Assembly (NCBI RefSeq): GCF_014203895.1
Contig: NZ_JACHJY010000003.1
Span: 806,001 to 870,000, forward strand
DNA length: 64,000 bases
Source of the DNA: Streptomyces nymphaeiformis
GTDB lineage: Bacteria; Actinomycetota; Actinomycetes; Streptomycetales; Streptomycetaceae
Reading direction: 5' to 3'
Positions within the stretch are counted from its first letter, which is position 1. Every line of letters begins with the position of its first letter. A program made the position numbers and the translations under genes. Under the pieces are notes generated by a model, which searched no databases, was not told the DNA's origin, and was given only the letters and a program-made list of their open reading frames with translations. Shown here piece after piece: positions 16,452-24,388 of the stretch.

Positions 16452-16885
16452 GGCGGGTCGACCTCGGTGACCACGGCGAGGAGCTCGAACGGCAGCTCCT
16501 TGTCGTGCTGGGAGACGCCGAGGCCGATCCACCGGCCGTCCACCCGCCACAGCCGCAGGTCCGGCGTGTGGCAGCTGAGGTCGGCCCACGGCTCGGGCAT
16601 CTCCTCGTCGTCGTGGATCCGCTCCAGGACGTACCACAGGCTCAGCACCCGCGGCGGGCCCCAGCGGACGGTGAACAGGGCGGCGAGTCCGTCCCGCTCC
16701 GCCTCGTACTGCTCCTCGACGAGGAGGCTGCGGGTGCCGTCGTCCTCCCAGAAGTCCTCGCTCGTCGCGAGCGTCCCCACGTGGAAGCCCGGGCCGCTGT
16801 CGACGCGTCCGGATCGCTCCGGTCGCGCCGGGAAGGCGCGGGTGCGGAGCGAGTCGATCGTCGCCAGGTGCTGTGCCGTGGTCAT
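16448..16885 (-). CDS. hypothetical protein
   Basis: 145 residues starting MTTAQHLATIDSLRTRAF. It is acidic and tryptophan-rich in the second half (FTVRWGPPRVLSLWYVLERIHDDEEMPEPW; LRLWRVDGRWIGLGVSQHDKELPFELLAVVTEV), which looks like a small alpha/beta domain related to immunity or SUKH-like families in style. I cannot name it. It is convergent with mug; the two stop codons overlap in CTAG. No linked toxin or effector gene is visible. Confidence 0.75.
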   Translation of the reverse strand: MTTAQHLATIDSLRTRAFPARPERSGRVDSGPGFHVGTLATSEDFWEDDGTRSLLVEEQYEAERDGLAALFTVRWGPPRVLSLWYVLERIHDDEEMPEPWADLSCHTPDLRLWRVDGRWIGLGVSQHDKELPFELLAVVTEVDPP

Positions 16886-17036
16886 GGATCCAGTAAAACG
16901 GCCGCCACTGACAGTTGGCGTTCCGTCAGGATTCGGGGCGCGCGCCGCTCCGGGGCGCCGCGGGGGCGGCACTCGCCGCATCCGGGCCCATTGAGTACCA
17001 TCCGCCGGAGAGGCGCACGAGCTGGGAGGAAACACT

Positions 17037-18194
17037 GTGGGGCGGCTGACCGGCGGGGATCCGTCTCTGCTGCGGCGGATCAACTCCGCGGTGGTACTCC
17101 ATGCGCTGCGCGGCGCCGACGCGCCCACGCTCACGGATCTGACCCGGATCACGGGCCTGTCGCGGCCCACGGTCGAGGGCGTCGTCGAGGGCCTCATGGA
17201 GGGCGGTCTCGTCGTCGAGTCGGCGCCCGAGGAGGGCGAGGCCCGGCGGCAGGGACGTCCGGCACGGAGGTTCCGGTTCCGTGCGGAGGCCGGTCATCTG
17301 CTCGGCATCGAGATCGGCCCGCACCGCGTGGCCGCCCTGCTCTCCGGCTTGGACGGGCGCATCATCGGCGCCGGGTCCCGCGAGGTGTCGGAGACGGCGC
17401 CCGAGGACGAGCGCCTGGACCGGGTGCGTACGGTCGTGGCCGACGTGCTGCGCAGGGCCGGGGTCGCCCGGTCCAACCTGCGGGCGGTCGGCGTCGGCAC
17501 CCCCGGCATCGTGGAGGCCGACGGGACCGTGCGCCTCGGCACGGCGCTGCCCGGCTGGACGGGCCTCGCGCTCGGCGATCGGCTGAGGCGCTCCTTCCGC
17601 TGCCCGGTGATCGTGGAGAACGACGCCAACGCGGCGGCCGTCGCCGAGCACTGGAAGGGTGCCGCGACCGACTCCGACGACATCGTGTTCGTACTGGCGG
17701 GGCTCAGCCCGGGGGCCGGTTCGCTGATCGGCGGCCGGCTGCACCGGGGCTTCGGCGGGGCGGCCGGGGAGATCGGCGCCCTGCACCTGCTCGGCCGGGG
17801 CGTCACCCCCGAGCATCTCCTGTCGACCACGGACGAGCCGCTGCACCCGCTGGACGAGCAGGCGGTCGCCGAGGTCTTCGCGCTGGCCCGCAAGGGCGAC
17901 GCGCGCGCGGAGGCGGCGGTGCAGCGGTTCATCCAGCGGCTCGTGCACGACGTGGCGGCCCTGGTCCTCGCCATCGACCCCGAGCTGGTGGTCGTCGGCG
18001 GCTGGGCGGCCGGTCTCGACGGAGTGCTCCAGCCGCTCCGCGAGGAACTGGCGCGGTTCTGCCTGCGGCCGCCGCGGGTGGTGCTGTCCCTGCTCGGCGA
18101 GGCCGCGGTGGGAACGGGCGCCCTGCGGCTCGCCCTCGACCACGTCGAGGAGCAGCTCTTCGCCGTGGACGGCACGGTGACGGCCCGCCGCTAG
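17037..18194 (+). CDS. ROK-family transcriptional regulator
   Basis: 385 residues from a GTG with GGAGGAA 8 bases upstream. Residues 1-75 are a winged-helix (LLRRINSAVVLHALRG, DLTRITGLSRPTVEGVVEGL). The rest is an actin-like ROK domain (GIEIGPHRVAALLSGLDG, VGVGTPGIVEADG, VIVENDANAAAVAEHW, PGAGSLIGGRLHRGFGGAAGEIG, PELVVVGGWAAGLD). The zinc-binding CxCGxxGC motif and EIGH histidine of kinase-type ROK proteins are missing (AGEIGALHLLGRGVT). It is therefore likely a regulator without sugar kinase activity. Target genes are not evident nearby. Confidence 0.92.
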   Translation: MGRLTGGDPSLLRRINSAVVLHALRGADAPTLTDLTRITGLSRPTVEGVVEGLMEGGLVVESAPEEGEARRQGRPARRFRFRAEAGHLLGIEIGPHRVAALLSGLDGRIIGAGSREVSETAPEDERLDRVRTVVADVLRRAGVARSNLRAVGVGTPGIVEADGTVRLGTALPGWTGLALGDRLRRSFRCPVIVENDANAAAVAEHWKGAATDSDDIVFVLAGLSPGAGSLIGGRLHRGFGGAAGEIGALHLLGRGVTPEHLLSTTDEPLHPLDEQAVAEVFALARKGDARAEAAVQRFIQRLVHDVAALVLAIDPELVVVGGWAAGLDGVLQPLREELARFCLRPPRVVLSLLGEAAVGTGALRLALDHVEEQLFAVDGTVTARR

Positions 18195-18250
18195 CCCCCT
18201 TTCCGGGGAGCCTGCGACGGGCCGGTGCTCGCGCGGTGTCAGTCGTACGG

Positions 18251-18284
18251 CGTTACTCGTGCCGTGTCGTTACTCGTGCCGTGT
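18251..18284. repeat. exact tandem 17-bp duplication
   Basis: CGTTACTCGTGCCGTGT occurs at 18251-18267 and again at 18268-18284. The second copy touches the last base of the GntR-type regulator stop codon. It looks like a recent slippage duplication in the 3' region. Confidence 0.9.
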
Positions 18285-19024
18285 CACGAGGCCATGACCA
18301 GGTCGGCCGAGTCGCCGAAGGTGAGGCGGCAGGTGTCGGCGCGGTACGTCGCCACCGAGACGGCGGCCGGGCGTCCGGCGGACAGGTAGCGGGTCGTCAC
18401 GACGAGGACGGGCGCGCCCGGCAGCCGGTCGAGCTCCTTGGCGTCGTCGGCGCGGGCGGAGCCGAGCTCCACGGAGCGGTCCTGGCCGTCGAGGGCGAGG
18501 TGCTGGAGCTCACGGAGCACGGCGCGGGCGCGGGCGGGGCCCGCGGGCGCGTCGATGGCGCTGAGGCCGGGGACGGAGCCGGCCGGCACGTAGAGCAGCT
18601 CGGCGGCGACCGGCTGGCCCTGGCTGATCCGGAGGCGGCGGACGACGTGCACCTGCTCGTCGGCGGCGGTCTCCAGGACGCGCGCGACGGCGGCCGGGGC
18701 CACGTCGGCGGCGGAGTCCTGGGGCTGCCAGGCGTCGTCACCGACACCGGGCCAGACGTGCTGGGTGGTGGAGACGTCGACGCCGACGCGGGGCGGGGCG
18801 ACGGTGGTGCCGACGCCACGGCGGCGCTGCAGGCGCCCTTCCAGCTCCAGCTGCTCCAGGGCCTGGCGGAGCGTCGCGCGGGCGACGCCGAAGCGGGCCG
18901 CGAGCTCGCGCTCGTTGGGCAGGATCTCCCCGACCGCGAAGTCCGAGTCGAGCGCTTCGCCGATCACTGTCTTGAGGTGCTGGTACTTCGGTTCCGGTAC
19001 CGATGCCAGCTGCGTGGTCCCCAC
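18284..19024 (-). CDS. GntR-family (HutC/UTRA) transcriptional regulator
   Basis: 246 residues from a GTG at 19024, chosen because GGAGG sits six bases upstream (an in-frame TTG at 19039 is the alternative). The N-terminal winged helix is YQHLKTVIGEALDSDFAVGEILPNERELAARFGVARATLRQALEQLELEGRLQRRRGVGT. The C-terminal UTRA ligand domain contains VRRLRISQGQPVAAELLYVP and LVVTTRYLSAGRPAAVSVATYRADTCRLTF. It belongs with DasR-like regulators that sense amino sugars or other small ligands. Its promoter carries a perfect TTGGTC-AA-GACCAA dyad over the -35, so autoregulation is likely. Confidence 0.92.
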   Translation of the reverse strand: MGTTQLASVPEPKYQHLKTVIGEALDSDFAVGEILPNERELAARFGVARATLRQALEQLELEGRLQRRRGVGTTVAPPRVGVDVSTTQHVWPGVGDDAWQPQDSAADVAPAAVARVLETAADEQVHVVRRLRISQGQPVAAELLYVPAGSVPGLSAIDAPAGPARARAVLRELQHLALDGQDRSVELGSARADDAKELDRLPGAPVLVVTTRYLSAGRPAAVSVATYRADTCRLTFGDSADLVMAS

Positions 19025-19104
19025 CCTGATCCTCCGCAATTCGCCGTGTCCCGCGGCGTTTTTCCGCGCCCTTGTTTATTAAAGGTTCCTGCACTAACTC
19101 TGCG

Positions 19105-19139
19105 ACCATAAGGCGAGCCACCCCCTTGGTCAAGACCAA
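19105..19139 (-). promoter_or_regulatory. promoter and DasR-like operator of the GntR gene
   Basis: On the minus strand, -35 TTGACC (19133-19128) and -10 TATGGT (19110-19105) are separated by 17 bases. The dyad TTGGTC-AA-GACCAA (19126-19139) covers the -35. It closely resembles the HutC/DasR-type operator (TGGTCTAGACCA) and should be bound by the GntR protein it precedes. Confidence 0.7.
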
Positions 19140-19226
19140 TCCTCCGTCGAACGCCCCTGAATGTGACCCTCTGACCTAGATCGTTCACAGGACGTTCGCA
19201 CCCTGGTGAGCCCTGCGCAGCAAAGA

Positions 19227-19255
19227 GCCCCGCCTCCCGGGAGGGGAGGCGGGGC
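19227..19255 (-). terminator. terminator hairpin downstream of the ECF41 sigma gene
   Basis: Arms GCCCCGCCTCCC (19227-19238) and GGGAGGCGGGGC (19244-19255) with a five-base loop. Read leftward it is followed by TCTTT, close to a classical intrinsic terminator. Confidence 0.8.
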
Positions 19256-19283
19256 GAGTTCCGGCCGACTGGCGTGATCCTGG

Positions 19284-20192
19284 TCAGGCGTCGGCGAGGC
19301 CCCGGAGCTTGTCGGGGTTGCGGATGATGTGGACGCACTGGACGAGTCCGTCGCGCATCTCGATCTGGAAGACGGTGTCGGGCTTCCCGTCGGCGAGGAC
19401 GAGCACCGCGGGGGCGCCGTTGAGCTCCAGGAAGCGCGCCTCGTACCCGGCCCACGCGTCCCGGGCGACGGCGGAGAGGAAGCGGCCGACCTTGTCGGCG
19501 GTCTCGATGATGCGCAGCGGCGCCTTGGACTTGCCGCCGCTGTCGCCGACGAGCCGGACGTCGGGGGCGAGGAGCGCGAGGAGCTCGCCGAGATCGCCGC
19601 CGGCCGCGGCGGAGAGGAAGCGCTCGGTGAGGTCGCGGCGCTCGGCCGGGTCGACGTCGTAGCGCGGCCTGCCCTCGTCGACGTGGCGCCGGGCGCGTCC
19701 GGCGAGCTGGCGCACGGCCGCCTCGGAGCGGTCGAGGGCGGTGGCGATCTCCCCGTACGGGAAGCCGAAGGCCTCGCGGAGCACGAAGACGGCCCGCTCC
19801 AGCGGGGAGAGGGATTCGAGCACCACGAGGACGGCGAGCGAGACGGAGTCGGCGAGCAGCGCGCGCTCGGCGCTGTCGGGGGCGGCGGGGCCGAAGTCGG
19901 TGACGAGGGGCTCGGGGAGCCAGGGGCCGACGTAGGACTCGCGGCGCGCCTGCGCCTGGCGGAGCCGGTCGATGGCGAGCCGCGTGGTGATCCGTACGAG
20001 GAAGGCGCGCGGTTCGCGGACGGCGGCCCGGTCCGCGGCGGTCCAGCGCAGCCAGGCCTCCTGGACGACGTCCTCGGCGTCGGCGGTGCGGCCGAGCATC
20101 CGATAGGCGACGCCGAGGAGCATCGGGCGGTGCTCCTCGAAGAGTTCGGTCAGGGTGTCGGTGTCGGTGAGCACCCACCCATCCCAGCCCAC
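19284..20192 (-). CDS. ECF41-type RNA polymerase sigma factor with SnoaL-like C-terminus
   Basis: 302 residues. Sigma region 2 (RPMLLGVAYRMLGRTADAEDVVQEAWLRW) and region 4 (LSPLERAVFVLREAFGFPYGEIATALDRSEAAVRQLAGRAR) are joined by a linker with WLPEP. The C-terminal SnoaL-like domain carries DSGGKSKA (variant of DGGGK) and ends with NPDKL. These three motifs define group ECF41, whose C-terminus acts as a built-in anti-sigma element. ECF41 genes usually sit next to a carboxymuconolactone decarboxylase, oxidoreductase or epimerase gene; here the divergent neighbour is an alpha/beta hydrolase. GTG at 20192 has AGGA upstream; GTG at 20174 is an alternative. Confidence 0.9.
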   Translation of the reverse strand: MGWDGWVLTDTDTLTELFEEHRPMLLGVAYRMLGRTADAEDVVQEAWLRWTAADRAAVREPRAFLVRITTRLAIDRLRQAQARRESYVGPWLPEPLVTDFGPAAPDSAERALLADSVSLAVLVVLESLSPLERAVFVLREAFGFPYGEIATALDRSEAAVRQLAGRARRHVDEGRPRYDVDPAERRDLTERFLSAAAGGDLGELLALLAPDVRLVGDSGGKSKAPLRIIETADKVGRFLSAVARDAWAGYEARFLELNGAPAVLVLADGKPDTVFQIEMRDGLVQCVHIIRNPDKLRGLADA

Positions 20193-20341
20193 GTCACCGG
20201 TCCTGTCCAGTTTCCGGCTCCCGTCTTGAACTCCTGGCTACTGAGCGGTAATTCTTACTGACGGGACGTCTAAAAGATGGCGCGTGCCCGGTGTTCACGA
20301 GGAAGCTCCACGAGCGAGCTTCACGAGGAAGCGAGGGGCCC

Positions 20342-21172
20342 ATGCCCGCACGGATCGCGTTCACGATCGAGACCCCGGCGGGTCCCCGCACCACGTCCCT
20401 GACGTACGAGCGGCGGGGCGCGGGCGAGCCCTTGCTGCTGCTCCACGGCATCGGGCACCACTGGCAGGCCTGGGAGCCCGTACTCGACGTGCTCGCCGCC
20501 GAACGCGAGGTCATCGCCGTCGACCTGCCCGGCTTCGGGGCCTCCGACGGGCTGCCCGAGGGCTGCCCGTACGACCTGTCCACCGTCGTCCCCGTGCTCG
20601 GCGCCTTCTGCGGGGCCGTCGGCTTCGAGCGGCCGCACGTGGCGGGTAACTCGCTCGGCGGACTGCTCGCCCTCGAACTCGGCCGGGAGAAGCTGGTGCG
20701 TTCGGTCACCGCCCTCTCCCCCGCCGGCTTCTGGTCGGAGAGCGAGCGGCGGTACGCCTTCGGGACCCTGCGGGCCATGCGCGGCGCCGCCCTGGCGCTG
20801 CCCGTGCCGCTGATCGAACGCCTCTCCCGCTCGGCCGCCGGACGCACCGTGCTCACCAGCACCATCTACGCGCGCCCCGGCCGCCGCTCACCCGAGGCCG
20901 TCGTCGCCGAGACGCTCGCGCTGCGCGAGGCCACCGGCTTCCACCAGACGCTTGCCGCCGGCCGCACGGCCCTCTTCCGCGACGTCGTCCCCTCGGTCCC
21001 CGTGACCGTCGCCTGGGGCAGCGGCGACCGGCTGCTGCTGCGCCGCCAGGGCATCCGCGCCAAGCAGATCCTGCCCGCCGCGCGCCTGGTCAGGCTCCCC
21101 GGCTGCGGGCACGTGCCGATGAACGACGACCCGGCTCTCGTCGCACGCGTGATCCTGGACGGCAGCCGCTGA
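20342..21172 (+). CDS. alpha/beta hydrolase
   Basis: 276 residues. Oxyanion motif LLLLHGIGHHWQAWEP, then VDLPGFGASDG, nucleophile elbow HVAGNSLGGLLALEL (Ser), and a late His in LPGCGHVPMNDDP. Related Streptomyces proteins are lipase or esterase-like of unknown substrate. It is divergent from the ECF41 sigma gene and may be its target. Its last 285 bases are overlapped on the opposite strand by the EamA gene. Confidence 0.9.
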   Translation: MPARIAFTIETPAGPRTTSLTYERRGAGEPLLLLHGIGHHWQAWEPVLDVLAAEREVIAVDLPGFGASDGLPEGCPYDLSTVVPVLGAFCGAVGFERPHVAGNSLGGLLALELGREKLVRSVTALSPAGFWSESERRYAFGTLRAMRGAALALPVPLIERLSRSAAGRTVLTSTIYARPGRRSPEAVVAETLALREATGFHQTLAAGRTALFRDVVPSVPVTVAWGSGDRLLLRRQGIRAKQILPAARLVRLPGCGHVPMNDDPALVARVILDGSR

Positions 21173-22111
21173 GACGAGGTGGGGCGTGCGTGTGAACAGA
21201 CCACGCCGGCGCACCTGTGTGAACAGACCCCTGCGGGCCTCCCGTGTGAACAGGCCCGTGCCCAGGGCGGCTCCGGCGCCCACGAGGAGGCTGCCGGTGG
21301 CCTGCGGGAGGCCGAAGACGGCGTCTCCGACCAGGGCGGCGCTCAGGGCTGCGGCGATCGGGATGGCCCCGGTGTAGAGAGTGGCCCTCTCCATGCCGAC
21401 ACGCTGGACGCCCATGTAGAAGAGGACGAATCCGACGACGGTGGCCAGGGCCGCCTGCCAGAACAGGGCTCCCGCCTCCACGGCCGTCGGCATCCGCACG
21501 AACCCGGCGCCGTCCACGACCAGGCCGAGGAGTGCCGCCTCGGCCGCGCCGATCCCGCACACGGCGGCCGTCAGGAGCTTCGGCCCGAGGACCCGGAGCA
21601 CCGGGACGGCCAGCACGGTGAAGCCCACCTCACCCGCGAGCGCCGCCGCGGACCAGCCGATCCCGGCCAGGTCCGTCCGGCCCCAGCCCTGCACGGTGAA
21701 GGCGCCGGCGGCGACGAGCAGCGCTCCGTACAGCACGGCGGGGGCGGGCCTGCGACCCTCGGTCAGCGGGACGAGGACCGCGACGACGACCGGGGCGCAG
21801 CCGACGAGGACGCCGGGGACGGCGGGCTCGGCGGTCCGCTCGGCGGCGAGGACGGCGAGGTTGAAGCCGACCATGCCGACGGCCGCGAGCGCGGCGAGCC
21901 GCAGCCAGTGGCGGGCGGTCAGGAGCCGCAGCGGGGCGAGCCCGTCACGGCCGAGCAGCGGGAGGAGGAGCAGGCATGCGGCGCCGTACCGAAGGGCTTG
22001 TCCACCCGCGTACGGGTAGGCGCCGAGCAGGCTGTTGGCGGTGAAGGAGGCACCGACGAGGGCGTAGGCGAAGGTCACCAGGAGGACCCCGCGCAGGGCG
22101 TTCGCGTTCAT
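20888..22111 (-). CDS. EamA/DMT-family exporter with anomalous C-terminal extension
   Basis: The exporter body (residues 1-about 295) has ten membrane helices in two EamA halves, beginning MNANALRGVLLVTFAYALVGASF and ending LVGAGAALGTGLF. Transporters of this family normally end there (about 290-310 residues). Here the frame continues about 110 residues through three GLFT-containing repeats (DNA repeat 21191-21252) and then reads antisense through the alpha/beta hydrolase gene to a stop at 20888. The extension is hydrophilic, low-complexity and probably non-functional; the ancestral stop seems to have been lost at the repeat. It starts 10 bases after the AraC-type gene, likely one operon. Confidence 0.8.
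   Translation of the reverse strand: MNANALRGVLLVTFAYALVGASFTANSLLGAYPYAGGQALRYGAACLLLLPLLGRDGLAPLRLLTARHWLRLAALAAVGMVGFNLAVLAAERTAEPAVPGVLVGCAPVVVAVLVPLTEGRRPAPAVLYGALLVAAGAFTVQGWGRTDLAGIGWSAAALAGEVGFTVLAVPVLRVLGPKLLTAAVCGIGAAEAALLGLVVDGAGFVRMPTAVEAGALFWQAALATVVGFVLFYMGVQRVGMERATLYTGAIPIAAALSAALVGDAVFGLPQATGSLLVGAGAALGTGLFTREARRGLFTQVRRRGLFTRTPHLVSAAAVQDHACDESRVVVHRHVPAAGEPDQARGGQDLLGADALAAQQQPVAAAPGDGHGDRGDDVAEEGRAAGGKRLVEAGGLAQRERLGDDGLG
21191..21252. repeat. three direct copies of TGTGAACAG with 27-28 bp spacing
   Basis: TGTGAACAGACC occurs at about 21191 and 21218, and TGTGAACAGGCC at about 21245. On the minus strand each copy reads CTGTTCACA and encodes GLFT in the exporter frame. The array sits exactly where an EamA stop codon would be expected. 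Confidence 0.8.
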
Positions 22112-22121
22112 GCCTCCGACG

Positions 22122-23135
22122 CTAGGGAGCGGTGCGGTCCGCGTTGAGGTCCACTTCCGTCGCGCCATCGGGGACCACTTCGCCGGGACCGGGGCGGGTC
22201 CGCAGGCGGAAGGTGCGGCGATAGGTGTCCGGGGGCACGCCGACGGTGCGGTTGAAGTGCCGGCGCAGCGTCGTGGCGGTGCCCATGCCGGTGGCCTCCG
22301 CGATGGCGTCGACGCTGTCGTCGGTGGCTTCGAGGAGCTCCTGGGCGCGGCGGATCCGCTGGGTGAGCAGCCATTGCAGCGGAGTGGTGCCGGTCGCCGC
22401 CCGGAAGTGGCGGCCCAGGTGGCGCGAGCTCATCCGCGCCCGGCGCGCCAGGTCCTCGACGGTCAGCGGCCGGTCGAGCCGTTCGACCGCCCAGGGCAGC
22501 AGCTCGGTGAGCGGGTGGTCCTCGCGGGTGGGCACGGGTGCGGTGACGAACTGGGCCTGGCCGCCGTCCCGGTGCGGGGGCACGACCAGGCGGCGGGCGA
22601 CCGTGTTGGCGATCGCCGAGCCGTGGTCGAGGCGGACGAGGTGCAGGCAGAGGTCCATCGCGGCGGCCTTGCCGGCGGAGGTGAGCACGGTGCCGTTGTC
22701 GACGTAGAGCACGTCCGGGTCGACCTCGACCCGGGGATACCGCTCGGCCAGGGCCTCGGTGTGCGCCCAGTGCGTGGTCGCACGGCGGCCGTCGAGCAGA
22801 CCGGCGGCGGCCAGGACGAACGCGCCCGTGCACAGGGACGCCACGCGCGCGCCTGCCTCGTGGGCAGCGCGTACGGCGTCGACGAGGTCGGCGGGCGGTT
22901 CCCGGTCGACGTCGGCCCAGCCGGGGACGATCACCGTGTCCGCGTACGGGAGTCGGTCGAGCCCGTGGTCGGGTTCCAGGCGGAACCGCTCGACCCGTAC
23001 GGGGCCGGGCCCGCAGACGGTCATGTCGTACCAGGGGACGGCGACCGCGTCCGGGGCGGAGCCGAACACCTCGTGGGCGAGGGAGAGTTCGAAGTGCAGC
23101 ATGCCGTCGGTGACGGCCAGCGCGAGCGTACCCAT
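22122..23135 (-). CDS. GlxA-type AraC family regulator (DJ-1/PfpI + HTH)
   Basis: 337 residues from ATG 23135 (MGTLALAVTDGM); ATG 23156 is an alternative. The N-terminal DJ-1/PfpI-like domain has DTVIVPGWADV and ASLCTGAFVLAAAGLLDGRRATTHW (the Cys elbow). The C-terminal double helix-turn-helix has VEDLARRARMSSRHLGRHFRAATGTTPLQWL and TATTLRRHFNRTVGVPPDTYRR. A TACAAT -10 seven bases before ATG 23135 suggests a leaderless message, overlapped by a CATGTCC dyad. It precedes the EamA exporter in one leftward unit. Confidence 0.9.
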   Translation of the reverse strand: MGTLALAVTDGMLHFELSLAHEVFGSAPDAVAVPWYDMTVCGPGPVRVERFRLEPDHGLDRLPYADTVIVPGWADVDREPPADLVDAVRAAHEAGARVASLCTGAFVLAAAGLLDGRRATTHWAHTEALAERYPRVEVDPDVLYVDNGTVLTSAGKAAAMDLCLHLVRLDHGSAIANTVARRLVVPPHRDGGQAQFVTAPVPTREDHPLTELLPWAVERLDRPLTVEDLARRARMSSRHLGRHFRAATGTTPLQWLLTQRIRRAQELLEATDDSVDAIAEATGMGTATTLRRHFNRTVGVPPDTYRRTFRLRTRPGPGEVVPDGATEVDLNADRTAP

Positions 23136-23157
23136 GTCCGTAATTGTACGGGACATG
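23133..23157. promoter_or_regulatory. CATGTCC...GGACATG dyad over the AraC-type promoter
   Basis: Arms CATGTCC (23133-23139) and GGACATG (23151-23157), with inner GTA/TAC matching. It spans the leaderless -10 TACAAT (minus strand, 23148-23143) and both candidate start codons. A regulator bound here would block its own transcription. Confidence 0.45.
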
Positions 23158-23243
23158 TCGTTCCGGACACTCGCGGTGGCTCGCAACGGCCGCCAGGATG
23201 GCAGTAGTTGAACATTCGATTACAGGGAACGGCGGGAGAAGTC

Positions 23244-24275
23244 ATGGGATCGGGTCGGACGGTCGCGGTGTTCGGTGCCTACGGTCACACCGGGCGCTTC
23301 GTGGTGGCGGAGCTGCTGGAGCGGGGGTTCGTCCCGGTGCTTTCCGGCCGCGACGCCGACAAGTTGCGGGCGCTCGCCGCGTCCCACGACGGGCTCGACG
23401 TCCGCCCGGCGTCGGTCGACGACCCGGCCGCGCTCGACCGCGCGCTGGCGGGCGCGGCGGCCGTCGTCAACTGCGCCGGACCGTTCGCCGTGACCGGCGC
23501 CCCGGTGATCGAGGCCGCGCTGCGGGCCGGAATCCCGTACGTGGACGTGGCGGCCGAGATCGAGGCCAACGCCGACACCTTCGCGCGCTTCAGGGACCGG
23601 GCCCGCGCCGCGGGAACCGTGATCGTCCCCGCGATGGCCTTCTACGGCGGCCTCGGCGACCTCCTGGCGACCACGGCCATGGGCGACTGGACGACGGCCG
23701 ACGAGGTGCACGTCGCGTACGGACTGAGCAGCTGGCACCCCACAGCGGGGACCCTCGCGGCGGGCAGGGTCTCCCGGGAGCGGCGGGGCGGGCGGCACGT
23801 CCGCCACACCGGCGGACGGCTCGAATACCACGACGACGCGCTCTCCGTCGTGGAGTGGCCCTTCCCCGCGCCCCTGGGCACCCGACCCGTCATCGGCGAG
23901 TTCACCATGGCCGACGTCGTGACCGTCCCCAGCCACCTGGCGGTGCCGGAGGTACGCACGTACATGGCGGTCGACGCGGCCCAGGACCTGACGGCGCCGG
24001 ACCCGTCCGCACCGACCGCGGTCGACGGGCGCGGCCGCTCCGCGCAGACCTTCCTGGTGGACGTCGTCGTGCGCTCCGGCGGCGCGGAACGCCGGGCCGT
24101 CGCCGCCGGCCAGGACATCTACGCCGTCACCGCGCCGCTCGCGGTGGAGGCGCTCCACCGCATCCTCACGGGCCGGACCCGGACGACCGGCGTCGCCTCC
24201 GCGGGCGAGATGTTCGACGCACCCGACTTCCTCCGCGCGCTGTCCGCACACCTGTCCCTGGACGTGCGGCACTGA
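23244..24275 (+). CDS. saccharopine dehydrogenase-like NAD(P)-binding protein
   Basis: 343 residues from an ATG with GGGAGAA upstream. The N-terminal Rossmann motif is VAVFGAYGHTGRFVVAELLERG, followed by VVNCAGPFAVTGAPVIEAALRAGIPYVDV, a hallmark of saccharopine-dehydrogenase-like or trans-acting enoyl-reductase-like proteins. The substrate is unknown. It is divergent from the AraC-type regulator, which may control it. Confidence 0.87.
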   Translation: MGSGRTVAVFGAYGHTGRFVVAELLERGFVPVLSGRDADKLRALAASHDGLDVRPASVDDPAALDRALAGAAAVVNCAGPFAVTGAPVIEAALRAGIPYVDVAAEIEANADTFARFRDRARAAGTVIVPAMAFYGGLGDLLATTAMGDWTTADEVHVAYGLSSWHPTAGTLAAGRVSRERRGGRHVRHTGGRLEYHDDALSVVEWPFPAPLGTRPVIGEFTMADVVTVPSHLAVPEVRTYMAVDAAQDLTAPDPSAPTAVDGRGRSAQTFLVDVVVRSGGAERRAVAAGQDIYAVTAPLAVEALHRILTGRTRTTGVASAGEMFDAPDFLRALSAHLSLDVRH

Positions 24276-24307
24276 CCCGGGGCGGCCTCGGCATCATGGG
24301 TCCGACC

Positions 24308-24348
24308 GGGTGGATCGGTCCTGGGGTGGATCGGTCCCGGGTGGATCG
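24308..24348. promoter_or_regulatory. three direct GGGTGGATCGGT repeats upstream of the MocR gene
   Basis: GGGTGGATCGGTC starts at 24308 and 24324, and GGGTGGATCGGTG at 24339, giving 15-16 bp spacing. They end about 40 bases before the MocR start. MocR regulators (PdxR, GabR) typically bind direct repeats in their own promoter region; PdxR sites contain a related GTGGWC core. Confidence 0.5.
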
Positions 24349-24388
24349 GTGAACTTCCGGGCCGGGACGGCGAGAAGGGCCAGATGAC

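Noticed and set aside
19183-19204. Two 11-base GTTC units resembling a PHO box
   Set aside because: The match to the PhoP consensus is poor, and the site is near no obvious phosphate gene.
20193-20341. Possible ECF41 promoter (TGTCC...CGTC) upstream of the hydrolase
   Set aside because: The spacing between the two parts is too short to match the ECF41 promoter as I know it.
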